Shown piece after piece: positions 8,412 through 17,932 of a stretch of DNA of 64,000 nucleotides. How positions within the stretch are numbered: position 1 is the stretch's first letter; each line of letters opens with the position of its first letter. The translations under genes were made by a program, and so were the position numbers. A model generated the notes under the pieces. It worked only from the letters and a program-made list of their open reading frames with translations. It did no database searches and was not told where the DNA came from. The DNA is from Verrucomicrobiota bacterium (GTDB taxonomy: Bacteria; Verrucomicrobiota; Lentisphaeria; Oligosphaerales; Oligosphaeraceae). The stretch covers positions 1 through 64,000 of the forward strand of contig JAGVUR010000084.1 in assembly GCA_019136135.1 (NCBI GenBank), read 5' to 3'.

Positions 8412-9104
8412 TTAGCGATAGACTCCACTCGGCAGAATCACATAGCGGAAGCCGTATGTCCTCGCCATTCCTTCGCTCAGGGTACCCGCATGGCCATCCG
8501 CATAGGAGACATTGGCCATGTTATTGTGGTGAATGGAAATGCTGCCGCCTTCAACCAAGCAATCGGGTTCGAAGCACCATTCCCCGGCGCCCGGGCTATG
8601 GGGGTAGGAATTGTTGCGCTTCGTGTCGGCCCAGATCATCAGCTCCGACGGCTTCATCATGGCAGACAGGCTGTAGTAGTTTCCGTCATGGTTTGCTGGA
8701 CGAACCGCAAACGCACCATGCTCATTCTTCTTTGCATTGTACCAGCCTGCCCCACCCATGTCATAGCGGAAGACCCCAATGCAATACCATTCGGTCCAAT
8801 CGGTTGAAGCGTTACTGTTTAAAGCGATGCAAGGGCAATGGAAAATCTTGCGATCCAAATAGCGAAGTTGATCGCAAAGGACACGACGCGGTGGCGTGGC
8901 GGGAATGTGCGAGAACATGAAGTTGTCGTAGTCGTCAGCATACATGATCTGAGCCAACATCAATTGCTTGTGCTGACTGGTGCAGGAAATCGCACGTGCC
9001 TTTTCACGCGCCTTCGACAAGGCTGGCAACAGCATCGCCGCCAAGATCGCGATAATCGCGATCACGACCAACAACTCAATCAAGGTAAATGACCTGCGTT
9101 TCAT
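8412..9104 (-). CDS. Pseudopilin-like protein, paralogue 3
   Basis: The 230-residue protein begins [17 protein letters not shown] and continues with the same domain as its neighbour ([38 protein letters not shown]). The start chosen is the ATG at 9104, because GGAG lies seven bases upstream; that GGAG is part of an upstream in-frame ATG codon context at 9116 that adds only four residues. It is the first gene of the three, with an A/T-rich upstream region holding promoter-like hexamers. Its function, as for the others, is a surface or matrix pseudopilin of unknown role. Confidence 0.88.
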   Translation of the reverse strand: MKRRSFTLIELLVVIAIIAILAAMLLPALSKAREKARAISCTSQHKQLMLAQIMYADDYDNFMFSHIPATPPRRVLCDQLRYLDRKIFHCPCIALNSNASTDWTEWYCIGVFRYDMGGAGWYNAKKNEHGAFAVRPANHDGNYYSLSAMMKPSELMIWADTKRNNSYPHSPGAGEWCFEPDCLVEGGSISIHHNNMANVSYADGHAGTLSEGMARTYGFRYVILPSGVYR

Positions 9105-9158
9105 GGCTTTCTCCATTTTTTTTTTTGCTATTAATCAAAAATACTTACAATTAATAAA

Positions 9159-9186
9159 ATTATAAGTCAATTTTACCCTTTTCCAA
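9159..9186 (-). promoter_or_regulatory. Promoter-like hexamers upstream of pseudopilins
   Basis: On the minus strand TTGGAA (9181-9186) and a perfect TATAAT (9159-9164) are 16 bp apart. An alternative TTGACT at 9165-9170 could serve as a -35 for a start nearer the gene. The surroundings are very A/T-rich. Confidence 0.45.
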
Positions 9187-9282
9187 AGGAATTATCAAGG
9201 GATAAAGTAGAATTTTGTCAAATCCACATTTCAGGCACACGCCATCACGGTCATGTCACCACTTTTGCGTCCCACTGTCATG

Positions 9283-10419
9283 TCAAATCAATTCCATGAT
9301 GATGGAATCATTGAAGAGAAGACCTTGCGTGGTTGGCCTGCAGGTCGTTTTGTCCAGTTCGACCAGGCCTGCATTTTGTAGTTTTTGTAGTTGTTGTCCC
9401 CTTAATTGAATCGGGTCGATCCCAGTCAAGTTCCGGAACTCGTCCAGGTTCCAGCCTTCGACGGTACGCAATCCGAATGCAAGGATTTCGGCGGCGCGAT
9501 CCAATGGGGGAATTCGGTCGATTTCCGAATCTTGTCCATCAATCCATTGCCAGAGATTGGCTGGCTGCGTCCATCTGTCCACGCCATCGAACGAGGTTGC
9601 GGCCGGCCCGAGTCCCAGGTATGCCGCCCCATGCCAAATGGAATCGTTGTGCCGGCATCGTCCCTGGGCTGTTGCGAAATTCGAGATTTCGTATCGATGC
9701 AATCCACGGGTTGCCAGGGTCGCTTCGATGAGGTTCCAGGCTTCGACAAAGGCATCGTCATCGGCTTCGACTTGCCGTTCGGCGAGCCGGGTTCCCTCCT
9801 CCACGGTCAAAGCGTAAGCGGAGATATGGTCTGGTTCGAAGTCGAGCGCACGATTTAGATCTTGCTCCAGCATCTGCAAGGTTTGCGTTGGCAGATTCCA
9901 GATGAGATCGAGATTGACGTGGCTGATCCCCGCATCTCGGACCGCTCGGATCTTATGCTCGAGTCCATCGAGCGTACCCCGGCGTCCCAACATCATTCGG
10001 CACGATTGGTTGAAGCTTTGGATGCCCAGGCTTGCGCGTGTCACCCCGATTTCGCCCATCATGTCGATCTTGGCTTCCGTCAGGCTTTCCGGATTGCACT
10101 CGATGGTCCATTCGCATTGGGGCGACAGGTCGAAGCGCTCTCGAATCCCCTGGAGCAATCGTTGAAAAGCCCGGTCATGCAAGACGGTTGGAGTGCCACC
10201 TCCGACAAAGACCGAGTCCAGGGTGCCGCAAGACTTCTCATGCCGGGTCATTTCCGCCAGGACGGAATCCAGATACATGTCCTGAAGCTCGTCATCCCAA
10301 TCGCATCCTTCCGAATAGAAGGCGCAATAATCGCACTTCCCGTTGCAAAACGGGACATGGACATAGAGTGCGGTCGGGGCGCGACGTTTCAGGGAAAATG
10401 CAGTCTGGATTCCCTCCAT
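9283..10419 (-). CDS. hemW: HemW-type radical SAM heme chaperone
   Basis: The 378-residue protein belongs to the HemW/HemN-like radical SAM family. The iron-sulfur cluster motif is C25-x3-C29-x2-C32 in HVPFCNGKCDYCAF. GGGTPT and IECNPE are the next conserved segments, and SLGIQSFN and the HemN C-terminal region follow. HemW proteins bind heme and insert it into respiratory enzymes rather than oxidising coproporphyrinogen, and this sequence has the three-cysteine, short N-terminus form of HemW. Length equals the usual 370-390. It starts six bases after the stop of the upstream oxidoreductase gene, with only a weak binding site, suggesting translational coupling. Confidence 0.9.
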   Translation of the reverse strand: MEGIQTAFSLKRRAPTALYVHVPFCNGKCDYCAFYSEGCDWDDELQDMYLDSVLAEMTRHEKSCGTLDSVFVGGGTPTVLHDRAFQRLLQGIRERFDLSPQCEWTIECNPESLTEAKIDMMGEIGVTRASLGIQSFNQSCRMMLGRRGTLDGLEHKIRAVRDAGISHVNLDLIWNLPTQTLQMLEQDLNRALDFEPDHISAYALTVEEGTRLAERQVEADDDAFVEAWNLIEATLATRGLHRYEISNFATAQGRCRHNDSIWHGAAYLGLGPAATSFDGVDRWTQPANLWQWIDGQDSEIDRIPPLDRAAEILAFGLRTVEGWNLDEFRNLTGIDPIQLRGQQLQKLQNAGLVELDKTTCRPTTQGLLFNDSIIMELI

Positions 10420-10425
10420 CTTTCG

Positions 10426-11445
10426 TTACAGTTGGACGACTTGTCCTGTACGTGCGCTTTGGATTTCCGCCTTGATGACACGAATCGTCTCCCTGGCGGC
10501 GGCAGGCGTAACCGTCTCCGGCTTGATTCCTTTGCGGATGCAATCGAAGAAATAGACCTGCTCGTTGAAATAGGGACCGGCCTTCTTGATGTTCAAGCCA
10601 CTCCTGAGCTCTTCAAGTTCGGCGCCAAGATCCACGGCGATCGGTTCCCCCCCCTTGTACAAGAGAAGCGATGGTTTATTGCGACCATTGAACTCAAGCA
10701 CGGCATTGTCGAAAAATGCGCGATATGCGGCTGTAAACGGGAATCCCTTGGGCGCATCGGCGCTGCCTTCTGCGCTGACGACGATTTCGTCGCCGTAGAG
10801 ATAGTTCGTGAAACTATGCACGATTCCGCCTTCGGTCCTGTTGTCGCGTTCGAAACCTCGTGCTTGCACTGCCTTCGGGGTACCGAGCATCCAGATTATC
10901 GCATCTGTATCATGGATATGGCGGTCAAAGATCTGCATGCCGCCTCGCTCTTCGTCAAGGAACCAACCTTCCCAGCCGACCGAGACGCCCCCGACACGGG
11001 TCATCGAGAGTGCCCTGAGCTTGCCGAACTCGCCGCTGTCAATGCATTTTTTGAGATAGACGTATTCGTCCCAAAACCTGAGGACTTGTCCGATCATCAG
11101 GTTCTTGCCTGCTTTTTCGGAAGCCTTCAGCATGTCGGTGCAGCCATCCACATTGATCGACATTGGTTTTTCGCAGAACACATGGCATCCTGCCTCGAGT
11201 GCCTTGATGGTCATTGGAGCGTGCAAATAGGTTGGACCGCAGACGAAAATCACATCGAACCCGCCTGCTTTGATCATCTCGAAGCCATCTTCGTACGTCT
11301 TGACTCCCAGGTCGCGTTCAGCCCATTGACGCAATTCAGCCTGAACATCGGCGACTGCGAGCAGCTTCACATCATCATGCTTGGACATCAGGGAAGCGTG
11401 CGTGCGCCCCATCCCGCCAAAACCTATCAAACCTACCTTCATCAT
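10426..11445 (-). CDS. Gfo/Idh/MocA family oxidoreductase
   Basis: The 339-residue protein starts MMKVGLIGFGGMGRTH, an N-terminal Rossmann fold binding NAD(P), with the FCEKPM segment typical of the family (the lysine that helps catalysis). A C-terminal alpha/beta dimerisation domain includes WFLDEERGGMQIFDRHIHDTD, where the family's catalytic histidine region lies. Such enzymes oxidise or reduce sugars, inositols or sugar acids. I chose the double ATG at 11445, with GAGG upstream, over a longer frame whose N-terminal 20 residues are outside the Rossmann fold. It lies between a sialate esterase-like gene and hemW. Confidence 0.9.
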   Translation of the reverse strand: MMKVGLIGFGGMGRTHASLMSKHDDVKLLAVADVQAELRQWAERDLGVKTYEDGFEMIKAGGFDVIFVCGPTYLHAPMTIKALEAGCHVFCEKPMSINVDGCTDMLKASEKAGKNLMIGQVLRFWDEYVYLKKCIDSGEFGKLRALSMTRVGGVSVGWEGWFLDEERGGMQIFDRHIHDTDAIIWMLGTPKAVQARGFERDNRTEGGIVHSFTNYLYGDEIVVSAEGSADAPKGFPFTAAYRAFFDNAVLEFNGRNKPSLLLYKGGEPIAVDLGAELEELRSGLNIKKAGPYFNEQVYFFDCIRKGIKPETVTPAAARETIRVIKAEIQSARTGQVVQL

Positions 11446-11533
11446 TTGCCTGTCCTCGTTTATCTTTTTTGTCCTGGTATGATTTTCTTCCAGTGGCGAA
11501 GCCATTCCCGCCTCGCCACTGGAGCTGATATTA

Positions 11534-13705
11534 TTACTGAACCAATACGGTCATCTTGATCTTGGAGTAGTTCTTAGAGCTACCGGTGAACGTCCAGTCG
11601 GGATGCTCCGAAGTCGAGTTTCCAATTCCGAAATCCGGCGCTGGCGAGCGGAAGTTATTGAATGCGAAGAGGGTTTGGCGTGCGTCGAAAAGGTGGACTT
11701 GCATCGATCCATAGCCACTCTTGGGTTCGCCATCCGAGACATCGTCGCCAAAGTCGTACTTGTTTCCTGCGGCGCCCGGGACACCCCATTTGTTGCCTGT
11801 CCCGTAGTTGTTGGGCCAGAATTCGATATTGCCTTCCTTGTGTTCGCCGCACTTGATTCCGGGAACATTGGAGATGACGACCAGGTTGAAGACACGCTTG
11901 GCGAGGATCGCATGAAGAGGAAGGCCGAAGTCCTTCACATTGTCGCTGAAGGCATCCATGGATACCGCGATCCACTTGTCGTCGCCGTCAACCGTCTTGG
12001 ATTCGACGAAATACGTCACACGTTTCGCAGTCGTGATATCGGCAGACTTGTCAACGATGTACTTGGCGGCATCGCCCGCCAAAGGAACGCGCAAGTCGAT
12101 CTCATACAAGGCCTGTGCATCTTTCGCCAAGTATTCCTTGACTTCATCGACGGTCGTCTCATGGCCAAACCGGAATGCGCCCAAGGGGAAGCCGGCTTCG
12201 TTGAACAGATTGCCTTCGTTCAACTGATGCCAGTGATAACGGACGGATTTCGCCTTTTCGACACCATCAGCCGTAACGATCAACTTGGCGCCTTCAATCT
12301 TGACTTTCGCCTCGCGATGAACACCGTCGATGCCCGCCAAGGTGAAATTCTTCACCGCTTCATCATTGGTGGTCTTCCAGCCTTCGGCGTTCTTGAAGGT
12401 AAGGATAGCTTGCCCACCGACGAATTCGCAAGAGGCAAGGGCCGGCGAATCGGCCTTGATGTCCTTGCCGTAGTCGCGCTTAAGCGCCAAGGCGGCAAGT
12501 CTCTTTCCGACAGTTTGCTTGTCGTGGGGATGGATGTCTCCCAGATCGCCGACATCATTGATGACCGCCATTCCGACTTCAGGTCCATTGGCGTCTGCGA
12601 AAGCCTGTTGCGCTTCCATCAGGCGCGGGAGCCGTTCGGGATCGCCGCCGTAGTTGTACGGTGCGAGCTGGACGAAATAGAACTTGAGGTCGGGATTCTG
12701 GAAGACTTCTTTCCAGCCATTGAACAGCGCCTGCATTTTGTGGCGATAGAGCATGCCATCGCCAAGGTTTGAGCATCCCTGGTACCAGATTGCTCCGCGA
12801 AACGCAAAGGGGACGAAGGGATACAGCATCTTGTTGTACAGAACGGTAGATTGCTGATGGCTGTTTGACCAGACGAGTTCACCCGGAAAATCCGGAGCTT
12901 TAGGGAGTTCCTCTCCAGCGTCTTTCGCGGCCTGGAATTTTTCGAGCCATTCCTTGTAGGTTTGGATCGTCTTGTCGGCGACTTCGCTGTACGTTTTCGT
13001 GCCTGGCAGCTTTGCATTGACTTCGTGTGCGATATTTGCCACTTCAGGAACGGAGTCAAAGCCACACGGAGGCGTCCAGGGTTCGATGCGCGTTCCGCCC
13101 CAGTGCGACGTAACCAAGCCGATCGGAATCTTCAGTTCCCGTTGCAATTCCTGCCCGAAGAAGAAAGCGCATGCCGAAAGCGAGAGTCCGTTTTCCGTGT
13201 CGAGCGCTTCCCACTTCATCGGGAAATCCGTCCTGGGGAATTTGGACCATCCGTAGGGGACCATCTTCGTGAAACGGATCAGGGGGTTGGCGCCTTCCGC
13301 CACGAACTTGTCGCCATCAGTGTTTCTCCAGCGTGCATTTCCGGTCCACATCGGCATTTCCATATTGGACTGTCCGCTGCACAGCCACACTTCGCCAACC
13401 AGGACGTTCTTGACGGTTATCGTTTCCGCAGCGCCTTTGATTACCAATTCCGCTCCTTCGGCATTGGCAGTCAACGGGGACAACCTGGTCATCCACTTGC
13501 CGGAATCATCCGCAACGGCCTTCACAGTCTGGCCGGCAAACGTAACCTCGACCAACTCGCCGGCATCCGCAGTGCCCCACACGGGAACCGACATCTCGCG
13601 CTGCAAGACCATGTTGTCAACAAAGATGGGCGCAGGCACCAACTTCGCCAACAATGGCAGCGACAGCAACAGCAATCCAATCAACAAACTACGATTCGCT
13701 TGCAT
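11534..13705 (-). CDS. Secreted sialate O-acetylesterase-like SGNH hydrolase
   Basis: The 723-residue protein has an N-terminal hydrophobic signal segment (SLLIGLLLLSLPLLA). An Ig-like domain (about 25-105) precedes the SGNH catalytic domain. The nucleophile serine is in EVWLCSGQSNMEMP near 110; HWGGTRIEPW and IWYQGCSNL provide oxyanion blocks, and GDIHPHDKQ near 385 gives the Asp/His pair. The region after about 500 is an additional beta-rich domain with unknown ligand. Family members remove acetyl groups from sialic acids or from plant cell-wall xylan and pectin; the surrounding genes favour the second, as inference. AGGAG lies six bases before the ATG. Cotranscription with the glycosidase 32 bp upstream is likely. 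Confidence 0.9.
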   Translation of the reverse strand: MQANRSLLIGLLLLSLPLLAKLVPAPIFVDNMVLQREMSVPVWGTADAGELVEVTFAGQTVKAVADDSGKWMTRLSPLTANAEGAELVIKGAAETITVKNVLVGEVWLCSGQSNMEMPMWTGNARWRNTDGDKFVAEGANPLIRFTKMVPYGWSKFPRTDFPMKWEALDTENGLSLSACAFFFGQELQRELKIPIGLVTSHWGGTRIEPWTPPCGFDSVPEVANIAHEVNAKLPGTKTYSEVADKTIQTYKEWLEKFQAAKDAGEELPKAPDFPGELVWSNSHQQSTVLYNKMLYPFVPFAFRGAIWYQGCSNLGDGMLYRHKMQALFNGWKEVFQNPDLKFYFVQLAPYNYGGDPERLPRLMEAQQAFADANGPEVGMAVINDVGDLGDIHPHDKQTVGKRLAALALKRDYGKDIKADSPALASCEFVGGQAILTFKNAEGWKTTNDEAVKNFTLAGIDGVHREAKVKIEGAKLIVTADGVEKAKSVRYHWHQLNEGNLFNEAGFPLGAFRFGHETTVDEVKEYLAKDAQALYEIDLRVPLAGDAAKYIVDKSADITTAKRVTYFVESKTVDGDDKWIAVSMDAFSDNVKDFGLPLHAILAKRVFNLVVISNVPGIKCGEHKEGNIEFWPNNYGTGNKWGVPGAAGNKYDFGDDVSDGEPKSGYGSMQVHLFDARQTLFAFNNFRSPAPDFGIGNSTSEHPDWTFTGSSKNYSKIKMTVLVQ

Positions 13706-13737
13706 TTTTCACTCCTGGGTTAAAAACTAAGTAAATC

Positions 13738-15705
13738 TTATTTCAATCTCAAGAATACGACTTCCAACGGCTCCAACGTAATCTTCAACTTGTTCCCCTC
13801 AATCACAGGCTTCGCTTCGCCAAGATCCGTGCCAACGCAACGGAGCGACGCGACAGGCGCCTCGTAGGCGGCATCGCAGGCTTTCTTTTCCGAACTGTTG
13901 ACCAGCAGCAGCCACGTTTCGCCGTCCTTGCAGAAACTCCTCCAGGCGACATCGGCATTGCCGGAAACCTCCTTGAGTTCGAGGGGCTTTTCAATGGACA
14001 AAAGAACCTGGTCCAATCTGCCGATGTCAGCGGCCATCCTCTTGACCTCAGCCCAGCGGACATCGAAGGGATCGACGCGCAATGCCACGCCGCCCTGGCC
14101 CTTCAACTTGTTCATCCTGTGCAAGTCAAACCACGAGTAGAAGATCAACCCATTGGCGCCTCCGGCAATGCACATCCAGGCCATCGACTTCATCTCCTGG
14201 AAGGTTGGAGCGCGGCAACCAAGGACCTCGGCATCCGACCTGCCGTATCCTCCCCAATAGGACGCCCAATTGAAAACCTGGGGCACCATCCAGTTCGCAT
14301 GGCACTCGAAGCCGCCTTGCGTAGTCCGAACAGCCCAATCATAGGCCATCGACGGCGATTTCGTCGGAATCGGATACGGATCCGTGCCGATGACGTCAAA
14401 GGTGGGAAGGTAGTCCGTGATTTCGTTGATCTGGTACAGGACAACCCAGGCGGGACGGCCGGGATCGATTTCCTCTACCAGGCCGCGCTTCGCGGTCAGC
14501 TCCTCCAACCTGGTTATGGGCAGTTCGTCGTTGATATACCATGCGATGATGCCTGGGTGGTCCATCACAGCTTCCATCTTTTCCCGCGTCTGCTTGGCAG
14601 CCTCTTCCCAATTGGGAATCTTCGACCACTGCATGTTAGGATAGATGTCCTTGACACTGTAAATCACCTTGATTCCGTTCTTGTAGGCGTAATCGAGCTT
14701 CTCGCGGTTAACCATCGTATACGGCATCAGGCAGTTGAAGGCGCTGTCCTTGTAAATGTCGATTTCGTTAGGCTTCACATCGCCGAAATACATTCCCAGC
14801 GGGAAGAAGGGCTTGCCGTCCAGGATCAGGCGGCGATGGGAGTCGATGTAGGATTTCCGCTGGGGGATCGCATCGACCCTCTTGAACTTCAGGGTACGGA
14901 CTTCCGTTTCGCCATTATGCGGGTTCTTCAGGGACAAGCTGAGGAGGTAATTGCCGGTCTTCAGATCCTTGGTTGGAACATCGAAGGCAAGCTTGGTCGC
15001 CTCTATTGCCGATGCGGTGAACGTACCGAATTCCTTTCCCGCTTCATCGGTCAGCTTCAGGCTTACCCCTGACTGCCTGATTTTATCGAGGTTTTCCTTG
15101 CTGACCGAGAGTCCCGCGAAGACTTTCAAGGGGGTTCCGGCGGTGATGTTCCTGTAGTGGTCGGAGGTCATTTGACGAAGCATCGGCGGGGTAAATTTCC
15201 TGAGCACGACATCGTCGAACCAGGCGACGCCTGCACTTCCCTTCCTGCAATAGACGGTAATGCTAAAGCTGACCGCCTTCTCCGGGCGATTCCTCACGAA
15301 ACCGCGGACCAGCTTCCACTCTCCGTTCGTTTCCTGCGCACCTCCCGGATAGACTCCGCCCGCATAGTTTCCGTCCTTGTCCGAGTATTCCACGCAGACT
15401 GTGGGACCATCACCCTTCATTCCCATGGTCTTTACCCACACGCTGAACTCATAGAAGCTGTCCTTCTCCAATTCGATCTTCTGGCTCAAGAGCACGTAGT
15501 TGTCCTTGTCATGGTTCTCGAACTTCAAGCTGTACTTGCCGGTTTTGGCGTATTCCGAGGACTGGGTATAGACTGGTCTTTTGTCACTCCATCCCACCAG
15601 GCGCCCCTGGTCGTCAACCTCTTCGAAACCTGGATTGACCAGCAAATTGTCCTGTGCGATCAAGGCTGACGCCATGCATAAAGCCATCATAACGAACTTT
15701 CTCAT
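13738..15705 (-). CDS. Secreted glycosidase-like protein with N-terminal CBM
   Basis: The 655-residue protein has a signal peptide (MRKFVMMALCMASALIAQ). A galactose-binding-like module follows (about 20-170, starting NLLVNPGFEEVD and ending GVAWFDDVVLRKF), then a beta-sandwich linker (about 185-280). A GH2/GH5-like TIM barrel begins at ILDGKPFFPLGMY near 297. A probable acid/base glutamate, about residue 393, is in AWYINDELP; no certain nucleophile can be assigned. It has no exact family that I recognise. The gene is 32 bp upstream of the O-acetylesterase-like gene on the same strand. A second protein with a related catalytic part is encoded at 55003-57786. Confidence 0.78.
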   Translation of the reverse strand: MRKFVMMALCMASALIAQDNLLVNPGFEEVDDQGRLVGWSDKRPVYTQSSEYAKTGKYSLKFENHDKDNYVLLSQKIELEKDSFYEFSVWVKTMGMKGDGPTVCVEYSDKDGNYAGGVYPGGAQETNGEWKLVRGFVRNRPEKAVSFSITVYCRKGSAGVAWFDDVVLRKFTPPMLRQMTSDHYRNITAGTPLKVFAGLSVSKENLDKIRQSGVSLKLTDEAGKEFGTFTASAIEATKLAFDVPTKDLKTGNYLLSLSLKNPHNGETEVRTLKFKRVDAIPQRKSYIDSHRRLILDGKPFFPLGMYFGDVKPNEIDIYKDSAFNCLMPYTMVNREKLDYAYKNGIKVIYSVKDIYPNMQWSKIPNWEEAAKQTREKMEAVMDHPGIIAWYINDELPITRLEELTAKRGLVEEIDPGRPAWVVLYQINEITDYLPTFDVIGTDPYPIPTKSPSMAYDWAVRTTQGGFECHANWMVPQVFNWASYWGGYGRSDAEVLGCRAPTFQEMKSMAWMCIAGGANGLIFYSWFDLHRMNKLKGQGGVALRVDPFDVRWAEVKRMAADIGRLDQVLLSIEKPLELKEVSGNADVAWRSFCKDGETWLLLVNSSEKKACDAAYEAPVASLRCVGTDLGEAKPVIEGNKLKITLEPLEVVFLRLK

Positions 15706-15754
15706 TTTGCACCTTCCTTTTGGTTTTCGCGTTTAACAAAAAAAACAATGCAAC

Positions 15755-17737
15755 CTAATCGTCAATCATATCCATCACCAGGCGCCCTGCCTTGGGCAGC
15801 GCCTCCCGAATGGTCACGTTCAGGATTTCCCCGACTCGAACGCTATCGCGCGTGTAAACAACTCCACGCTCGTAGAGTCCAAGGACCTCGGCCAGCACCA
15901 GGCTGCCTTCCTGACGAACAACCATCGCCTCGAACTCCTGCCCAATGCAATTCCGCGCAATGTATTCCAACATCCAGTACTTGTTCGCCTCGCGCTCCAA
16001 GCTCCTGTTCTGACCGCTGGTCCGATCAACTTTGTCAAGGACAGAAAACAATTCCTCCTGCTTGTAAGGCAATGGACGACTCGCAAAATGCGCGGACAAT
16101 TGACGCTGAATCACCAAGTCGGCATAGCGGCGCAATGGCGAACTGACCTGGGTATAAAGGTCAAGTCCCAAGCCGAAGTGAGGCGCAGGATAAGTGGACA
16201 AGTGAGTGCGACGCATCCGCCGAACCATCTGGTCGAACAAGCAGGGATTGTAACGCTTCAACGTACGAACGGGTTCCGATGGATCCTCCTGGGCGCGGTA
16301 GATCACGGGAATGTCGTTCATCAAGGCGTACTTGGCAGCCAAATGATTCGCCAAAATCATGTATTCGCCAACCAATTGGTGGCTCGGCGTCTCCTGGTCA
16401 ACGTGCTCGACAGTGATCTTGCCGCCAGATACGCGAACACGCATCTCGGGACGGTTCAACGACACGCCGCCGCATTCCTCGCGGTACTCGTGCAATTTCT
16501 TGGCGACAAACAACAGGTCGCGCAAGGATTCCGATACATCGCAAGTCCCCGAAGACAACTTCTGGTTCGCATCGTCGTAGGTCAACCGATGGGCGACCTT
16601 GACCTTCGCAGACGCGAAACTCCAATCCAACAACTCGCCAGCACCGTTGAATACGACACGGAAACTCAGGGAAGGACGGACACGACCAGCAACCAAACTC
16701 GCCAAATCATGGCTCAGGCGGGCGGGAAACATCGGCACGGTCGTCGTCGGCAAGTACATGGACAATGGGCGCTCCTCAGCCGCCAAGTCAATCGAATCGT
16801 CCTTTTGCACGAAGAACGCAGGATCGGCGATATGGATTCCGACGATCAGGTTGTCGCCTTCCCTCTGGCAGGACAGGGCATCGTCGATCTCCATCGTCTC
16901 TTCGTCGTCAATGCTGAAGACCAGCAGGTTTGTGAGATCGAGCCTGGGGTCGTCCGCCGGGAATTCCTCCAGTGCGTCCGCGGCATCGAGGACAGACTTC
17001 GAGAATCCCGCGTGGATTCCATTGACAAGCAGGAATTCATCCGAACCTTCTGGTAGTCGCCCGGTATTCTTAAGCAATCTTACTCCGACTTCACGTGCGG
17101 ATTGCTTTTCGTGAGCCCTGCCAAGAATATTGACCGCCTCGTTATTGACCCCGTTTAGCAAATAATCAATGGTTTGCGCGACGAAGGTTTCCTGTTCTTG
17201 CGGGACTTCCACGTACGGATCGCCGATTTTGTACTCCAGGACTTTTGCCACCCACAAGCCGGTGCGTTCCCGGAGCGCCGCCTTTTCCGCGCGCGCCTGC
17301 CTAAGCGCCAGGATTTCCGCGGCTTCTTCACGGCTATTGGCAGCAAATCCGTTCTGGACACGCTTGAAATGAACCGTATCCAAGAGCATTTTCCGACCGA
17401 GGGCCGATATGTGGACCGGATCGGAATCCCCGAAATACGCCTGGCTGATATCCGCCATCGAAGGTTCGCCGCCCTGCTCAAGCAAATCATCCCAAAGAAG
17501 CTCGAGATCTATCTCAAGCATCGCCTCCTGAATCGAAGACTGAACCGAGGCCAAGGAAGACAACACATCCCCCTGGGACAACCCATGAACAACCAAAACC
17601 TGGCGATGAGCCACCCGCTCGGTCTTCGTAGCACCCTGAACCTGAAAACGCTCGGAACCCGGCTTCGTCACAACGCCAAGGCATAACTCGTTGTTGCCTG
17701 AGAAAAAATCAACTATTGTCTGAAGTAAATAATCCAT
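15755..17737 (-). CDS. RNB-domain 3'-5' exoribonuclease (RNase II/R family)
   Basis: The 660-residue protein is an RNB-family exoribonuclease that degrades RNA from the 3' end. The RNB domain starts near 260 with FSIDDEETMEIDDALS. Compared with the E. coli RNase II aspartate quartet, the second aspartate is replaced by glutamate here, while the others are kept. VPMFPARLSHDLASL and the later AEDP/SEPVRTLKRYNP and SSPLRRYADLVIQRQL segments are conserved. A short S1-like domain (VVRQEGSLVLAEVLGLYERGV) ends the protein. The N-terminal 200 residues are less typical. The start has a weak AGG five bases upstream. It is transcribed in the same direction as the kinase genes but separated by a terminator-like hairpin. 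Confidence 0.92.
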   Translation of the reverse strand: MDYLLQTIVDFFSGNNELCLGVVTKPGSERFQVQGATKTERVAHRQVLVVHGLSQGDVLSSLASVQSSIQEAMLEIDLELLWDDLLEQGGEPSMADISQAYFGDSDPVHISALGRKMLLDTVHFKRVQNGFAANSREEAAEILALRQARAEKAALRERTGLWVAKVLEYKIGDPYVEVPQEQETFVAQTIDYLLNGVNNEAVNILGRAHEKQSAREVGVRLLKNTGRLPEGSDEFLLVNGIHAGFSKSVLDAADALEEFPADDPRLDLTNLLVFSIDDEETMEIDDALSCQREGDNLIVGIHIADPAFFVQKDDSIDLAAEERPLSMYLPTTTVPMFPARLSHDLASLVAGRVRPSLSFRVVFNGAGELLDWSFASAKVKVAHRLTYDDANQKLSSGTCDVSESLRDLLFVAKKLHEYREECGGVSLNRPEMRVRVSGGKITVEHVDQETPSHQLVGEYMILANHLAAKYALMNDIPVIYRAQEDPSEPVRTLKRYNPCLFDQMVRRMRRTHLSTYPAPHFGLGLDLYTQVSSPLRRYADLVIQRQLSAHFASRPLPYKQEELFSVLDKVDRTSGQNRSLEREANKYWMLEYIARNCIGQEFEAMVVRQEGSLVLAEVLGLYERGVVYTRDSVRVGEILNVTIREALPKAGRLVMDMIDD

Positions 17738-17790
17738 TCGTACCTAAATTAACTCTATGACACGATAACCATGCGCCATGGCTTATATCC

Positions 17791-17827
17791 AAATCAAATA
17801 AGGCGACCGACTTCACGCCAATCGCCT
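17791..17827 (-). terminator. Probable terminator of the kinase operon
   Basis: On the minus strand AGGCGA and TCGCCT pair over 15 nt and are followed by TATTTGATTT. It lies about 105 bp after the end of the kinase genes and 55 bp before the RNase gene. Confidence 0.45.
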
Positions 17828-17932
17828 CATCTCGATTTCACGCGACTAAAAGTCTTGTTGTTTAATATATAGTAGTTTTATTGCATTGTCCCAATTCCAT
17901 CAAGCTTTTTCTCGAACCTGCCTCAAACTACT

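Noticed and set aside
9862-11559. 565-codon plus-strand frame
   Set aside because: It lies antisense across hemW and the oxidoreductase gene, both clear family members; no binding site and no recognisable domain.
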